Positions 1 through 9,961 of a stretch of DNA of 64,000 bases are shown piece after piece. Origin of the DNA: Anaerolineae bacterium (GTDB lineage: Bacteria; Chloroflexota; Anaerolineae; DUEN01); assembly GCA_025060615.1 (NCBI GenBank), contig JANXBS010000018.1:1-64000 (forward strand), written 5' to 3'. Within the stretch, counting starts at the first letter, position 1. Every line of letters begins with the position of its first letter. Made by a program: the position numbers and the translations under genes. Below the pieces are notes generated by a model, which made no database searches, was not told the origin of the DNA, and saw nothing but the letters and a program-made list of their open reading frames with translations.

Positions 1-462
1 AACGGCGCGGTATGGGGGGTCCTGAGCGGCGAGGGGACGCAAACCGCCGGCGGGGGCGGCCGGCCCTCGGCGACCATCGTCCTGGAGGCGGCCATGCTGG
101 CCAGCAGTCTGACGACCATGATGGGCCTGGGCGGGTTCAGCTTTGCGGGTGGGGTGTGGCTGACCTTCGCCAACGTGATGCACAAAAAGCTGGAAGCGGT
201 CACGGCGCTGCTGGCGCAACTGCCCACCTCCGCCGACGATCCGGCGCCGGACACTCGCGAGGCGGGGAAGATCGCCGACTTCTCGGATCTACGGTGCAAC
301 CTGGCCCAGGCCGTGGCCTTCGAGGCCATCGGCCGAGTCGGCGGCCTACTGCTCCAGAACCGGGAGCGGCTAGCCCGGAGCTTCGAGGCCGTGCTGGCCG
401 GGGCGTCGGCCTTAGATACTGTGCGCAGCATGGTCCGGGGAAGCGGGTTCTTCTGCCGTTGA
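1..462 (+). CDS. Hypothetical protein, C-terminal part (5' end outside window)
   Basis: The reading frame is open from the first base and ends with TGA at 460-462, so the N-terminus lies outside the window; 153 residues are visible. The middle has a Gly/Ala-rich hydrophobic stretch (MMGLGGFSFAGGVWLTF) that could be one membrane or amphipathic segment, followed by a polar helical region ending in GSGFFCR. I recognise no family. An internal ATG at 94 has no clear ribosome binding site, so the gene probably starts upstream. A second open frame (12-467) on the same strand looks like a GC-driven shadow. Identity is unknown. Confidence 0.45.
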   Translation, partial: NGAVWGVLSGEGTQTAGGGGRPSATIVLEAAMLASSLTTMMGLGGFSFAGGVWLTFANVMHKKLEAVTALLAQLPTSADDPAPDTREAGKIADFSDLRCNLAQAVAFEAIGRVGGLLLQNRERLARSFEAVLAGASALDTVRSMVRGSGFFCR

Positions 463-497
463 GGTAGCCTCCCCTGCGGATACGAAGGAGTTGACCC

Positions 498-1524
498 ATG
501 GCTTCTGCAAGCTTCCTTCCGCTTCGGCAGTTTGGAGGACCGGTTATAGTCCTGGCGCTCCTCGCCGCCGCGAGTGGGGCCATCCCGGTCCGCGCGGCGA
601 GCATCACGGTCACCACCACCGCGGATGAGTTGAACGCCGATGGGGATTGCTCGCTGCGCGAAGCGATCCAGGCCGTCAACACGCGATCCCCGATGGACGC
701 CTGTCCGGCCGGAACGGGGGACGACCTGATCGTCCTCTCAGGAAGGCGCGGGCATCCTGAGCTGGGGGGCGCTGGAGCTGCGCCGCGTCGTCCTCGAAGA
801 TTCAGCGGAACGAGCGCCAGCGCTGTCGGCGGCGGACTGTGCATCGGCTGCGGGCCGGGCACCGGCCGCGGGGTTCTGGAGCAGGCGATCCTTCGGCGCA
901 ATGCGGCCGATCGGGGCGGCGGGATCTTCAGCAACCGGCCGCTGACCTCACGGCCACCAGCGTCGTCAGCAACACCGCGCGGGCGGGCGGGGCGATTCTG
1001 AGCTATGGCGACCTGACCCTGGTGAACAGCACCATCAGCGGGAACGAGGCCACGTTCACGGGCGGGATCGATCAAAACTCTTATTTTCTCTTTCCATCCT
1101 CAACAGCACGATCGCCTACAACCGGTTCAGGGGTATATGGGTCGCATCGCACGCTCAGGCGACCCTGAAGAACACCCTCATCGCCCACAACGTGGGCGAC
1201 GGGCGAGGGAACTGTGGGGGGAAGGGGACAGTGACCTCCCAGGGCCACAACCTGAGCGATGACGCCACGTGCGCGGCCTGGCTGACGGCGAGCGGCGACC
1301 TCAACCACACCGATCCAAGGCTCGGTCCCCTGCAGGACAACGGCGGCCCGACCCCGACGCATGCGCTGTTGCCCGGCTCGCCGGCCATCAATGCCGGGAC
1401 GAACGTGGGGTGCCCGCCCACGGATCAGCGCGGGGTGCCTCGCCCCCAGGGGCCGCGTTGCGATATCGGGGCCTTCGAGCGCGGGTTTACAGTGTATTTG
1501 CCCCTAGTGATGCGATCGCCCTAA
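498..1524 (+). pseudogene. CSLREA-domain / choice-of-anchor surface protein, frameshifted
   Basis: A secreted-protein gene broken by several frameshifts. The ATG at 498 follows AAGGAG and opens a signal peptide (hydrophobic core VLALLAAASGA), then the CSLREAIQAVN signature of CSLREA domains near residue 55. Recognisable repeat sequence then moves between frames: frame 3 to about 740, frame 1 around 745-800, frame 3 again to about 945 (GGGIFSN), frame 2 to about 1070 (LTLVNSTISGN), and frame 1 to the stop (LNSTIAYN, DIGAFE). DIGAFE near the C-terminus is typical of this class of beta-helical surface proteins. The protein ends YLPLVMRSP, which resembles the tail of the protease at 10940-16351. 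At least four shifts make it a pseudogene unless sequencing errors are responsible. Confidence 0.8.
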
Positions 1525-1534
1525 CAGACCATCA

Positions 1535-3757
1535 TCATCTACGACCAATCGGGCGAAACCGTACTAAGATATGAGCCACCAGCGGCAGGGCAACAAAGCC
1601 CCCAGGCACAACCTGGACGATTTCATCGTTCACCGTCATCTCGCCGACGTCTATACCAGTCGGCAGATACAGGCGAACAGCGCTGGGCTGCAGCGTCCAG
1701 GACATATCTCTCTCCACTATGATCTGGGCCTGCCCCTGCGCATCCCACTGTAGCTCCAGCGTGACCGGGCCAAATCGCGTGGGCGTACGTTCCACGTAGA
1801 TGCGCCGGCCCGGAACCAGCCATTCCGGCGGCAGGCCACGCAGCAGCTCCAGATCTTCGCCGCGCTCAAACACCAACAAGTGACGCACCAGCCGGATAAA
1901 CTCGGCTGAGGCCCAGTTGTGAGGCATGTCCCCCACGATCTGGCCATGATGGCTATCCCGAAAGCTCTGCTCCTCTCGCCAAACCCGCGTGGGAGCTGCG
2001 TGGTTGGCGAAGGCATACAAGTAGTCCACGGCTTTGTCAGGCCGGCCTGCATAGAGCCAGGCATGCGCCGCAAAGGAGGCCGCATAGTTCCACACCGCCT
2101 TGTAGGGCAACCACCCCGTCTCTGCCGGGATGCCCTCCTCGTCGTCAATCTGGTCGAACAGGCGCAACAGGTTCTGGACCAGCGGGTCGTCCGGCGAGAA
2201 GACCTCGCCGGGATAGATGGCGTGACAGAGCGCCCAGGTGGCGCTCCCCGGGTTCAGCCGATGCCACGGCGGCAACGGGCCCTTGTAGTTAGGGATGTGG
2301 TGATGGTCGCCGCTGTCAGGCATCCACATCGGCAGATAGGGCGTGCCATCGGGCAAGGTGCGCATATCCCGTCGGGCATGCGTCTGGAAGTCAGCCATCA
2401 AACCCTCAAAATCGGACTGAAACGCTATGGCATCGGCCTCGTATCCGAGGATACGAGCGGCCCGTGCCGCCTCCTTCAGCCCCACCAGCGTCCACAACGT
2501 GGTCGTATACTCTGGGCGCTGACCTCCCAAGCCGCCGTCGCCAAAGCTGGCCGGCATTAGCCCGTGCTCCGGCGCTGAGGGATCCAGCTCATAAGCCTCG
2601 CGACGCAGTTGTCGGATGTATTGGACGGCGTTCCGGACCACTGGCCACAGCTCGCGCAGCCGTTCCCACCGCCCGCTTAGCTCCGTCTGACGCACCAGCG
2701 TCGTCAGGGCGATGCCGGTCTCCTTGGTGTGAAATGGCATTTGTGCGATGGAGCCATCAGGGCGCACGCGCCGCAACAGCGCGTCAATCCCCCGGTCGGC
2801 GTCTTCTACATAGCCCAGATAACGGGCCGCCTCCAACAGGAAATGGCCATCTACAACCCACAGCCCTCGATAGCAAGTAGGCCCGACTTGAAACTCCGGA
2901 AGCCCATCCTTGATCTCGCGGGCTTGAAGGATGTTGCGCGCGCAGGCCCGGACCATGTCCATCACATCAGGATCGGGGACCTCCAACGCGATCCGCTGAA
3001 GCCTGAACCCCTGCCAGAAGCGGCGCTCGGCCGCCAGCGCCTCCTGTGCCCATGCCAGATCCATATCGCTCACCTGCTCGTGGTTTTGCGGCACCAGGAT
3101 CGCGCCCTCAAAGCGCTGTCCTTCACTTAGCAGCGCATACTCTGTTGCCAGAGCCGACATCGGCGCGAAGCCGGGGGCCCGGTGTAAAGCCAGCGCGTGG
3201 GGGACCGAGGCGAAGGCCAGCCGTCCGCCTGGCAGGGTCGACTTCTCTCCCTCGCCCAGAAAGGTCGCCAGGTCACTGAACTCTGGGCGCTCCGTCAGAG
3301 GCGCGATGAAGATCTCCTGGCTGGGCTGAGGCGCCGAGCGCGGCGCAAAGTAGTAGCCCGGCTCGTAGACTGTGATCCATAGGCCGGTCATGAAGTCCCG
3401 GACGCCAGACGCGGCCTCGATCGTCCACAGCACCACATCGGTCCGCCGAGCTCCGTCATGTTGATGTCCAAAGGCGCGCAGGGTAAGCGTGGCCTTGGGA
3501 TAGCGCAGGGTGGTGACAACCACCGGAATGGACGCCGTTTCGGTCACCTGATGGACTTGGATCGGCTTCTGGTCTGTCAGCAGCGCGAACTCTAAGACCC
3601 GGTTAAACCGCCACGCTGCCGCCCCCCAACGGTTGTCGAAGCCATATAGGAGCGCCCCATCCTCCCGTACGAGCGTCTTATACGAATCATCGGGACGGCC
3701 GATGCACGTCCAGCGCGACACAGGCGCATAGCGGAAGTCTATGACTCGCTCAGCCAT
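1535..3757 (-). CDS. Six-hairpin (alpha/alpha)6-barrel glycoside hydrolase
   Basis: A 740-residue protein, probably a cytoplasmic glycosidase since no signal peptide is seen. The N-terminal ~270 residues look beta-rich. From about residue 280 (CARNILQAREI) there is a helical region with the GLWVVDGHFLLEA, NPGSATWALCHAIYP and SFRDSHHGQIVGDMPHNW blocks expected of six-hairpin glycosidases such as the GH65/GH78/GH95-like superfamily. The exact GH family and the catalytic acid cannot be fixed by eye. The ATG at 3757 is chosen because AAAGGAGAG lies just upstream; an in-frame ATG 36 bases earlier lacks such a site. It is the last gene of the minus-strand sugar operon, 69 bases after the GH2 gene. 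Confidence 0.7.
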   Translation of the reverse strand: MAERVIDFRYAPVSRWTCIGRPDDSYKTLVREDGALLYGFDNRWGAAAWRFNRVLEFALLTDQKPIQVHQVTETASIPVVVTTLRYPKATLTLRAFGHQHDGARRTDVVLWTIEAASGVRDFMTGLWITVYEPGYYFAPRSAPQPSQEIFIAPLTERPEFSDLATFLGEGEKSTLPGGRLAFASVPHALALHRAPGFAPMSALATEYALLSEGQRFEGAILVPQNHEQVSDMDLAWAQEALAAERRFWQGFRLQRIALEVPDPDVMDMVRACARNILQAREIKDGLPEFQVGPTCYRGLWVVDGHFLLEAARYLGYVEDADRGIDALLRRVRPDGSIAQMPFHTKETGIALTTLVRQTELSGRWERLRELWPVVRNAVQYIRQLRREAYELDPSAPEHGLMPASFGDGGLGGQRPEYTTTLWTLVGLKEAARAARILGYEADAIAFQSDFEGLMADFQTHARRDMRTLPDGTPYLPMWMPDSGDHHHIPNYKGPLPPWHRLNPGSATWALCHAIYPGEVFSPDDPLVQNLLRLFDQIDDEEGIPAETGWLPYKAVWNYAASFAAHAWLYAGRPDKAVDYLYAFANHAAPTRVWREEQSFRDSHHGQIVGDMPHNWASAEFIRLVRHLLVFERGEDLELLRGLPPEWLVPGRRIYVERTPTRFGPVTLELQWDAQGQAQIIVERDMSWTLQPSAVRLYLPTGIDVGEMTVNDEIVQVVPGGFVALPLVAHILVRFRPIGRR

Positions 3758-3825
3758 GAAGGCTCTCCTTTTTATATTGACTTGACCGCTCATAGCCCGT
3801 CATTCGAGTCCATCATCTATCTCGT

Positions 3826-5970
3826 CTATCTGGGGATGCCCACCCACTCGATCTGATAAGAATTACGGCTGATGACTTCACCCTCTCGATATAAGGTTAG
3901 CTCTACACTGCACGGCCCGAGAGGCATGTTTTCTGGTACATTTATTCGGACTGGCGGCAATCGGATAAAGCCATCAGCCGGGATGGTATCCGCTAGGCCT
4001 GTCACCCGACAAACTTCCTGATTATCAGCAACGAGTCTCACCTCATATGTACATGCTTCCAAACATTCATGGCGGTCGTTTACGATCCACAATGGCAGCC
4101 ACAGGGGACGAGGATGAGCGCCCCGATCAGTGCCCACTAAGACCTTCTCACGCTGGATATCTGCTCCAATCAATATTGGTTGATAAGCTTTTTGAAGAGC
4201 ATAGTACCCTTTCTTGGGCACACGATAGTACGACACAACGGACCAGGTAATAGAAGGCCAACAATCCATGAACATGAATTGAAATATGCCGCCGACTCGC
4301 TCGTATTTATGTTGGCGATACTGCTCGATGGCGAACTTAAGTAGCTCCGCTTGGTATTGCTGAGAATGGCCCACAAACGCTTCTAGTGAATCACCCATCT
4401 GGATCCCCGCAACATGAAACGTCTGATCGTATTGGAAGTCATGATAAGCTAGCCCATCCCAATTGGGAGGCCACTGATCCCCGCCTTCCATCTCGCGCAC
4501 TTCAGTTGCGGCTGGGAGGGCTTGCGCGCCAAACTCTGTTACAATAGGAGCACCCGGCAGTGTCAGATAATCGCGCAAATGCCCATAATACCATCCCGGA
4601 TACGCGTGCTCTTCGAACTCCGAAGTAGCCCTTACATACCGGGAAGCATCCTCGGCCTGTGCGACTAGGGCTAAGACGGGGTTAAGAATCATTTTATTGT
4701 GAAAGGAGGATTCGTTTTGGAGACACCAGACGGCGATACATGGATGATTGTATAAATGTCGGATCATATCTCGCACTTGGCGGACCGCTTCGTCCATAAA
4801 ACGCGGGTCTTCCGTATATCCCCACTGAAGGGGAAAGTCCTGCCAGACAATAATCCCCTCTCGATCGCAAGCATCGTAGAACTCTTCTCTATTGATGTGA
4901 ACACAGACGCGAACGCCATTAACGTGTGCAGCTTTTAATAGCGCAATGTCCCGGGCGATTCTTTCCGGCGTGTACTCACTCAGCCAGAGGGTAGGCACTA
5001 CATTTGTGCCTCGCACGAAGAAGCGCTTCCCATTGACACGCCACTCTCCTGTGTGATGATCCAATGCTAGCTCTCTGAGACCATATGGACGTTGCCATTC
5101 GGATAAGATCCGATCCTGCTCCATCAGTCGCACCGTAAGGGTATAGAGATACGGAGTACCTAAATCCCAAGGCCACCATAAACTTGGATCAGGGACAGAG
5201 AGGGTCGTTGTCACTTGAGAGCGACCGCTCGGGAGGTCGACCATCGACGTTTTCGCTATATTGCCTAGCTCGACATGCAAGGCAAAGGTCCCACCTTGCC
5301 AACTATCTACCTCAATATCCAGGCGCACGATGGCCTGAACACCTTCCGCACGAGAGCTCATAACAAACATATCAGTGCTAGCCTTTTGAGGCACTAAGGC
5401 TGTGGTGGCTTTCACATGTCGTACAAAGGTGTGAGAACGAATGTCCAGATAGACATCACCCCAAATTCCCCCTGAATTCTTTTCTTGCCCTCGCTGAAGA
5501 TCCCAAGAACCAGGGCGAGCATCCCAATGAGAGAGGATGCCCTTGATCAACCATTTGTGATCAGGCCAAACCGTTCCTGGCTCCTCCGCTGGGCAATCGA
5601 CATCAACTTGTAGCTGATTTTCACCCTCTCTCAAGACATGCGTGACCTCGAATTCAAAAGGCTGGAAATATCCCTCATGTCTGCCAATGAACCGCCCATT
5701 CAGCGTCACTTCCGCGAAATAGTCCACTCCCCGAAACACCAGGAAAGCGCGCTGGCCAAGAGGCAAAGGATCACAAACGAACGAACGGCTGAATCGCACG
5801 CGCCCATTGAAGGATTCCAAACCCTGAAGTTGCCAATTAGATGGGATCGGCATTTGACCGCCGCTGGGAATATCTTTCACAAAGCTTCGAACACTCCCAT
5901 CGGCCTGAACCACAGTTCGCGCAATCGGTTGAAATGTCCAAATCCCGTTGAGATCTATCCTACGGTTCAT
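3826..5970 (-). CDS. Glycoside hydrolase family 2, beta-mannosidase-like
   Basis: A 714-residue GH2 enzyme with the usual order: N-terminal jelly-roll sugar-binding domain (SLNGxW-like start DLNGIWTF), immunoglobulin-like domain (about 180-300), TIM barrel from about 310 (FFVRGTN) and a C-terminal beta domain. The acid/base glutamate is probably E420 in WCLQNES and the nucleophile E479 in VTEFGAQ. It has no signal peptide. Its start overlaps the end of the mannose-6-phosphate isomerase gene by 11 bases, with AGAGGAG upstream, so it is translated within the same operon. Base composition is visibly more AT-rich than in the flanking genes, which suggests later acquisition. Substrate preference (beta-mannoside versus beta-galactoside or glucuronide) is inferred from the neighbours only. 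Confidence 0.85.
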   Translation of the reverse strand: MNRRIDLNGIWTFQPIARTVVQADGSVRSFVKDIPSGGQMPIPSNWQLQGLESFNGRVRFSRSFVCDPLPLGQRAFLVFRGVDYFAEVTLNGRFIGRHEGYFQPFEFEVTHVLREGENQLQVDVDCPAEEPGTVWPDHKWLIKGILSHWDARPGSWDLQRGQEKNSGGIWGDVYLDIRSHTFVRHVKATTALVPQKASTDMFVMSSRAEGVQAIVRLDIEVDSWQGGTFALHVELGNIAKTSMVDLPSGRSQVTTTLSVPDPSLWWPWDLGTPYLYTLTVRLMEQDRILSEWQRPYGLRELALDHHTGEWRVNGKRFFVRGTNVVPTLWLSEYTPERIARDIALLKAAHVNGVRVCVHINREEFYDACDREGIIVWQDFPLQWGYTEDPRFMDEAVRQVRDMIRHLYNHPCIAVWCLQNESSFHNKMILNPVLALVAQAEDASRYVRATSEFEEHAYPGWYYGHLRDYLTLPGAPIVTEFGAQALPAATEVREMEGGDQWPPNWDGLAYHDFQYDQTFHVAGIQMGDSLEAFVGHSQQYQAELLKFAIEQYRQHKYERVGGIFQFMFMDCWPSITWSVVSYYRVPKKGYYALQKAYQPILIGADIQREKVLVGTDRGAHPRPLWLPLWIVNDRHECLEACTYEVRLVADNQEVCRVTGLADTIPADGFIRLPPVRINVPENMPLGPCSVELTLYREGEVISRNSYQIEWVGIPR

Positions 5971-7780
5971 ACCGCCTTTCTCTCCTCTGAACCTCTGGGA
6001 TATGGCTATTTTTCACAAACGCCTTTACGACCCGAGCCATCCCTGGCCCCTCGTTGATCAAGCGATAACGCCCGGCCGCGGCCGGCACCACGAAAGTCTC
6101 GGCGTAGTTGAACCGCTGACGCATCCCATTCGCCGTCTCCAGGATCACTGAGGTGCCCTCTACCAGGTTCATGACGTGACAGGAGCCATCCGTAGAGGCC
6201 TCCACTTGTCGCCAGAAGTCGAACCGGTGCACATCGTAGAACTGCTCGGGATGGGTGGGCAAATGAATCAATTGCCACCCTTCGCCAGCCTTTATCACCC
6301 GCGGCCGGGCGATCAGCTCCTGACACACCCGCTCACCACGCCGGTCGAAATACAGATTCTCAAAGGCGCGCTCGATGTTGAGCGGTCGCGGCCGCCCGTC
6401 CAGGTCCAGGCGCATCCAATCATACATCTTAAATGTGAAGATATAGGGCGTGGCGCTGATCTCTAGCACCAGGTTGTCTTTTCCTGAGCCGTGGATCGTG
6501 CCATGGGGGATCAACAGCAGGTCATGCTTGCGGGCGGGCACACTGTTCACGAAGGCATCCACGTCCACTGCCACCACCTCACGCAGGCTGCGCTCCAGCT
6601 CCGCCCGGAACGCTGCCGGATCCACCCCCTCCCGAAAGCCCAGGTACACCCGAGCGCCCGGCTTACAGTCGAGGATGTAGTAGGTCTCATCCTGGGTGAA
6701 ACTTTCGCCGAAATGAGCTCGAATATACTCGGGCCGAGGATGGCATTGGATGGAGAGGTTGCCTCCGTCAAATGTATCTAAGAAGTCAAAACGAATCGGA
6801 AACTCGTGCCCGAAGCGGTCGGCGCACTCGCCTAAGACAGCCGCGTGATCGTAAAACATGAGGAAATCGAAGGAGACCTCCAGCAGCCTTCCGTCGCTCT
6901 CCAGCATTAAGCCGTTCTCGGGCGAGATCAGCTCAAACGACCAGGCGTAGTTGGGCGCATCCTGCGGCACCTGGGGGATATGCTGCTTGATCCACTGCCC
7001 TCCCCATGGCCCAGGCTCGAACCAGGGACGGGCACGGAAGACATTGCGGGCCATCTGCCCTAAAGCCATCCGAAGATCCACGCCGTCTATGAAGGCCGGC
7101 TCATCAGGCCGTTGCTCATCCACGACGACGTCCATACGGGACAACAATTGAGCTTTATGCCGGTTCAGGGCGACCCAATCTACAAAGTAAAAGCGCTTGT
7201 ACATCGCCTTGGGATCACATGGCCGGCTAGCCCCCAGGTTGGCGATGCTCCCCGCCCGAGCGCGAAACTGAATCTCATTCTTGGGCACATCCACATAAAC
7301 GAGGAGGCCATCCCACCCTACCAGCGCCGCGCCGCAGCCATAGACGATGGTCATCTCAGCATCCGGGTCTGGCTGCAGGGCGCGCAGCTTTGCCTCATCG
7401 AAGAAATCGCGCAACTGGCCCGCAAACCGCGTGCCGAAGAGAGGGTCATCACCACCTAGGAACGGGGCGATCAACCGATCTATCTCCGGCTCCGACCGCA
7501 GCGCGTCCTCCACATTTAGCCACCTGGGCTGGATGCCGATTCGCCGCAGCGCGGCGTCAAGCTGCGCCCGAAAGTTCTCCCAGAAGACGCCGCCATAACC
7601 GTCAATGATCACTCGCCGATGGCCGGCCAGCCGCGTCGCCAGCGCGTCATACCCTAGCCCGATCTTCCCGGGGCCGATGGGAAAAGCAGGATAAATGTCA
7701 TACTGGCCCGGAGGGGTTGGAAGGTGGAAGGCCGGGGCCAGCTTCTGCGTCGTCTTACGCCAAGGCTTTGAGGCATCCAT
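5960..7780 (-). CDS. Class I mannose-6-phosphate isomerase with extra N-terminal domain
   Basis: A 606-residue protein. The C-terminal part, from about residue 250, carries cupin-type phosphomannose isomerase features: [10 protein letters not shown] with a following DETYYIL (Gln/His/Glu metal ligands), [10 protein letters not shown], and a final beta domain. This enzyme class interconverts mannose-6-phosphate and fructose-6-phosphate using zinc. Residues about 45-190 ([23 protein letters not shown]) form an additional domain resembling a nucleoside-kinase fold without an obvious P-loop; its role is unknown. The protein is about 200 residues longer than ordinary type I PMI. It starts 2 bases after the stop of the small cupin gene, behind AGGGGGA. 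In context it would channel mannose into glycolysis. Confidence 0.75.
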   Translation of the reverse strand: MDASKPWRKTTQKLAPAFHLPTPPGQYDIYPAFPIGPGKIGLGYDALATRLAGHRRVIIDGYGGVFWENFRAQLDAALRRIGIQPRWLNVEDALRSEPEIDRLIAPFLGGDDPLFGTRFAGQLRDFFDEAKLRALQPDPDAEMTIVYGCGAALVGWDGLLVYVDVPKNEIQFRARAGSIANLGASRPCDPKAMYKRFYFVDWVALNRHKAQLLSRMDVVVDEQRPDEPAFIDGVDLRMALGQMARNVFRARPWFEPGPWGGQWIKQHIPQVPQDAPNYAWSFELISPENGLMLESDGRLLEVSFDFLMFYDHAAVLGECADRFGHEFPIRFDFLDTFDGGNLSIQCHPRPEYIRAHFGESFTQDETYYILDCKPGARVYLGFREGVDPAAFRAELERSLREVVAVDVDAFVNSVPARKHDLLLIPHGTIHGSGKDNLVLEISATPYIFTFKMYDWMRLDLDGRPRPLNIERAFENLYFDRRGERVCQELIARPRVIKAGEGWQLIHLPTHPEQFYDVHRFDFWRQVEASTDGSCHVMNLVEGTSVILETANGMRQRFNYAETFVVPAAAGRYRLINEGPGMARVVKAFVKNSHIPEVQRRERRYEP

Positions 7781-7782
7781 GG

Positions 7783-8172
7783 CTATTCCCCCTGCGCTGG
7801 CCGATGGAAATCGTCCTCATAGCGAGAGATGTCCTCCTGTCGCCAGTCGCCGAACGCCACTTCCAACACCCGCACCGCTGGCCCCAGGCTGCCCAGGCGA
7901 TGCGGAGTCCCCACCGGGATCCAGATCTCGTCGCCCGGCTTTGGATAAAATACCCTGTCACCCACCTGGACCACCGCCCCTTCATCCAGGACGATCCACA
8001 GCTCGGATCGTCCCGTGTGCGATTGCAGGCTGAGGCGCTGGCCTGGGTTCACCCACATCAGGCTCACCGTGACCGCCTCGTTGTGCGCGTATTGCCGGAA
8101 CATCCCCCAGGGCCGCTCCACGTGCCTGACAGCCGGCCTCTGGTGCGGGTCAGCGCTTGCGATGTCATCCAT
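7783..8172 (-). CDS. Single-cupin protein, type II mannose-6-phosphate isomerase-like
   Basis: A 129-residue single-domain cupin. It matches the C-terminal cupin of type II phosphomannose isomerases: ERPWGMFRQY at the start, then WVNPGQRLSLQSHTGRSELW with two histidine/glutamate metal positions, and PVGTPHRLGS closing the second cupin motif. It is probably a stand-alone mannose-6-phosphate isomerase or a sugar-phosphate mutarotase-like partner. It starts inside the last codons of the phosphoglucose isomerase gene (8-base overlap), so the two are probably translationally coupled. A second PMI-like protein beside a full class I enzyme is redundant on paper, and its exact reaction is uncertain. 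Confidence 0.7.
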   Translation of the reverse strand: MDDIASADPHQRPAVRHVERPWGMFRQYAHNEAVTVSLMWVNPGQRLSLQSHTGRSELWIVLDEGAVVQVGDRVFYPKPGDEIWIPVGTPHRLGSLGPAVRVLEVAFGDWRQEDISRYEDDFHRPAQGE

Positions 8173-8797
8173 GGTCTGCTTCCGTGTTTGGCGAATTGAG
8201 GGAGCCCTTGCCTCTCAGGGCAGCCAGAAATTCCGCCCGATCTAGCAGCGTCGGTTTCCCGTCCACAGCGACCACTACTCGGCGGAAATTACGCCTGGCC
8301 ACGGCTTCATAATCATGCCCGGCCTCGGCGGGGTAGATGCCCAGGTAGATCAGCGGCTCGTCGCCGATGTTGATGGTGCGGTGGGCGGTACCACCGGGCA
8401 CGTAGACGATGCCTCGGGGGAGCAGGGGGACCATTCCCCCCTCGCCGGTATCCTCATCTTCTAGCAGCATCACCCCCTGGCCGCGCAGGCCGATGTACAC
8501 CTCCGCGGCCGGCCTCCAGGCGTGCAGATGCCCTCTCGTTAGGTAATACTCAGCCCCAATCCGTCCGGGCCAGATGAGCCCCAGTGCACCATGCAATTGC
8601 CCTTCTCCCTGAGCCGGCTGGATGGTAGAAACCGTATAGATCACCGGGTCGCCTTGCACCAGCGCTGCAGCGTACGCTGCCTCATCGGCGAAACACCCTT
8701 GAAGATCGCTCAAACGGCGCTCCACGGTAGCGCCCCCCTCGATCACACCCCGTTCCAAGTCCAATTGCCAAAACAACGAGGAAAGGCTTTCGATCAC
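8165..8797 (-). CDS. Cupin-type glucose-6-phosphate isomerase
   Basis: A 210-residue protein of the small cupin phosphoglucose isomerase family known from archaea and some bacteria, which converts glucose-6-phosphate to fructose-6-phosphate. The diagnostic block is YYLTRGHLHAWRPAAEVY, which carries the His-x-His and Glu metal ligands; the fourth ligand is probably the histidine in GGTAHRTIN. It starts with an ATGA overlap on the kinase stop and has AAGGAGG upstream. Together with the kinase it would take phosphorylated glucose to fructose-6-phosphate, while the two following genes do the same for mannose. The pair fits breakdown of a mixed glucose/mannose oligosaccharide. Confidence 0.85.
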   Translation of the reverse strand: MIESLSSLFWQLDLERGVIEGGATVERRLSDLQGCFADEAAYAAALVQGDPVIYTVSTIQPAQGEGQLHGALGLIWPGRIGAEYYLTRGHLHAWRPAAEVYIGLRGQGVMLLEDEDTGEGGMVPLLPRGIVYVPGGTAHRTINIGDEPLIYLGIYPAEAGHDYEAVARRNFRRVVVAVDGKPTLLDRAEFLAALRGKGSLNSPNTEADHG

Positions 8798-9780
8798 AAC
8801 ACCTCCTTAGCAGCTTGCGCGCGCAGCCGGGCGATCAACTCCGGCGAGAGGCCTATACCGAGCGCCTCCAAAGCCAGCAATGCCGCGCCCAATACCGGTG
8901 GCAGGATCGGCTCTACCACTTGACTGGTGGGGATGCGCCGCCGGATGGCCGCGCAGAGAGGATCCCAGTAAGCCGGCCCAGAACGGGCTAGCCCGCCGGT
9001 CACCGTCACCGACACGGGCCCTGGCAGGAAATCGAGCTGCCGAGCAACCGTCTCCACCATAAGCGCCAGCTCATCCACGCCCCGCTCGATGATCTGCCGG
9101 GCGATAAGGTCCCCGCTTGCAGCGGCGTCCAGCACCAGTGGTGCCAGGGCAGCGATCTCGGCCCGGGTCAAGCCCTGATGGTATAGCCGACGCATGATAC
9201 CCTGGATATCCTCCAGCTTCAACGCGCCCATCACAGCTGGGAGCAAGGCCGTCTCCGGGCCTCGACCATCGGCCGCGCGCACCGCCGCGACCATCGCCTG
9301 TACACCCAGATAATACCCGCTGCCCAGGTCATCTAGGAGATGTCCCCAGCCTCCCGCCCGCCAGCTCCGGCCGTCCGCGCGACGGCCATAACAAGAAGAG
9401 CCGGTCCCCACGATGAGGGCGATGCCAGGCTGTCCAGCGAGCCCACCAGCAAGAGCGATGCGGATGTCATGGTCCACGTGAACCTGCCCGGCCGGGGCCA
9501 GAGCTAGTTCGAGGGCTATCTGGCGGATCGTGGCGCGATCGGCCTCAGAGACGACGCCGGCCATGCCCAGGAACACGGCGTCGCCTAGGCACGGCGAGAG
9601 GCCGGCCTGTTGCCAGGCGCGCTGCACCGCCAGGCCGATGTTATCTCGTGTCACGGCGATCCCCACGTCATCATAATTGGATGGTCCGGCCGTGCCCAGG
9701 CCGAGCACCCGACCATGCTCATCCACCAGGGCGACACGGGTACGGGTCCCGCCCCCATCTACGCCGATGACCAGTGGCAT
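8794..9780 (-). CDS. BadF/BadG-family sugar kinase (N-acetylglucosamine kinase-like)
   Basis: A 328-residue ASKHA-fold kinase. The phosphate-binding loop is DGGGTRTR at residues 8-15, a second phosphate motif is IVGTGSSCYG (about 125), and GGWGHLLDDLGSGYYLG is the region that in this family follows N-acetylglucosamine kinases. The family phosphorylates amino sugars or hexoses with ATP in the cytoplasm. Because two mannose-6-phosphate isomerase-like genes and a glucose-6-phosphate isomerase follow, the in vivo substrate is as likely mannose or glucose as N-acetylglucosamine. It is the first gene of the minus-strand operon, 44 bases downstream of a good -10 box (9824-9829), and diverges from the DeoR gene. 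Confidence 0.8.
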   Translation of the reverse strand: MPLVIGVDGGGTRTRVALVDEHGRVLGLGTAGPSNYDDVGIAVTRDNIGLAVQRAWQQAGLSPCLGDAVFLGMAGVVSEADRATIRQIALELALAPAGQVHVDHDIRIALAGGLAGQPGIALIVGTGSSCYGRRADGRSWRAGGWGHLLDDLGSGYYLGVQAMVAAVRAADGRGPETALLPAVMGALKLEDIQGIMRRLYHQGLTRAEIAALAPLVLDAAASGDLIARQIIERGVDELALMVETVARQLDFLPGPVSVTVTGGLARSGPAYWDPLCAAIRRRIPTSQVVEPILPPVLGAALLALEALGIGLSPELIARLRAQAAKEVL

Positions 9781-9823
9781 CCTCTTTTTCCATCCAATCT
9801 GTCACTAATCAACACTTTCTATC

Positions 9824-9852
9824 AATATACAACGAAATTGAAATCACGTCAA
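9824..9852 (-). promoter_or_regulatory. Promoter of the kinase-isomerase-glycosidase operon
   Basis: On the minus strand TTGACG (9852-9847) is separated by exactly 17 bases from TATATT (9829-9824). Transcription would start near 9817, giving a leader of about 37 bases. The region is markedly AT-rich for this genome. Confidence 0.65.
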
Positions 9853-9870
9853 GGGCTTTTCATATCAATT

Positions 9871-9930
9871 TATAACAACCACGACGCAAAATTTGACGAT
9901 TTCCAGGTCCATATGTTACAATTTGTTATA
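9871..9930. promoter_or_regulatory. Inverted repeat and weak promoter before DeoR gene (probable operator)
   Basis: TATAACAA at 9871-9878 and its exact complement TTGTTATA at 9923-9930 flank a plus-strand TTGACG (9893-9898), 17-base spacer, TTACAA (9916-9921) promoter candidate. The right half-site covers the expected start point of the DeoR gene. This is a plausible binding site for DeoR itself, controlling both directions. The spacing of the half-sites is wide, so looping or separate dimers would be needed. Confidence 0.4.
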
Positions 9931-9961
9931 TCTGGCGCCGGGTGAACTGCGAGGAAAAACG

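Noticed and set aside
12-467. Second plus-strand open frame at the window start
   Set aside because: Arg/Gly-rich composition typical of an out-of-frame reading of GC-rich DNA; the frame ending at 462 has normal protein composition.
200-1075. Long minus-strand frame across the CSLREA pseudogene
   Set aside because: Antisense shadow rich in Arg/Pro; no domain and no ribosome binding site, while the plus strand carries recognisable CSLREA blocks.
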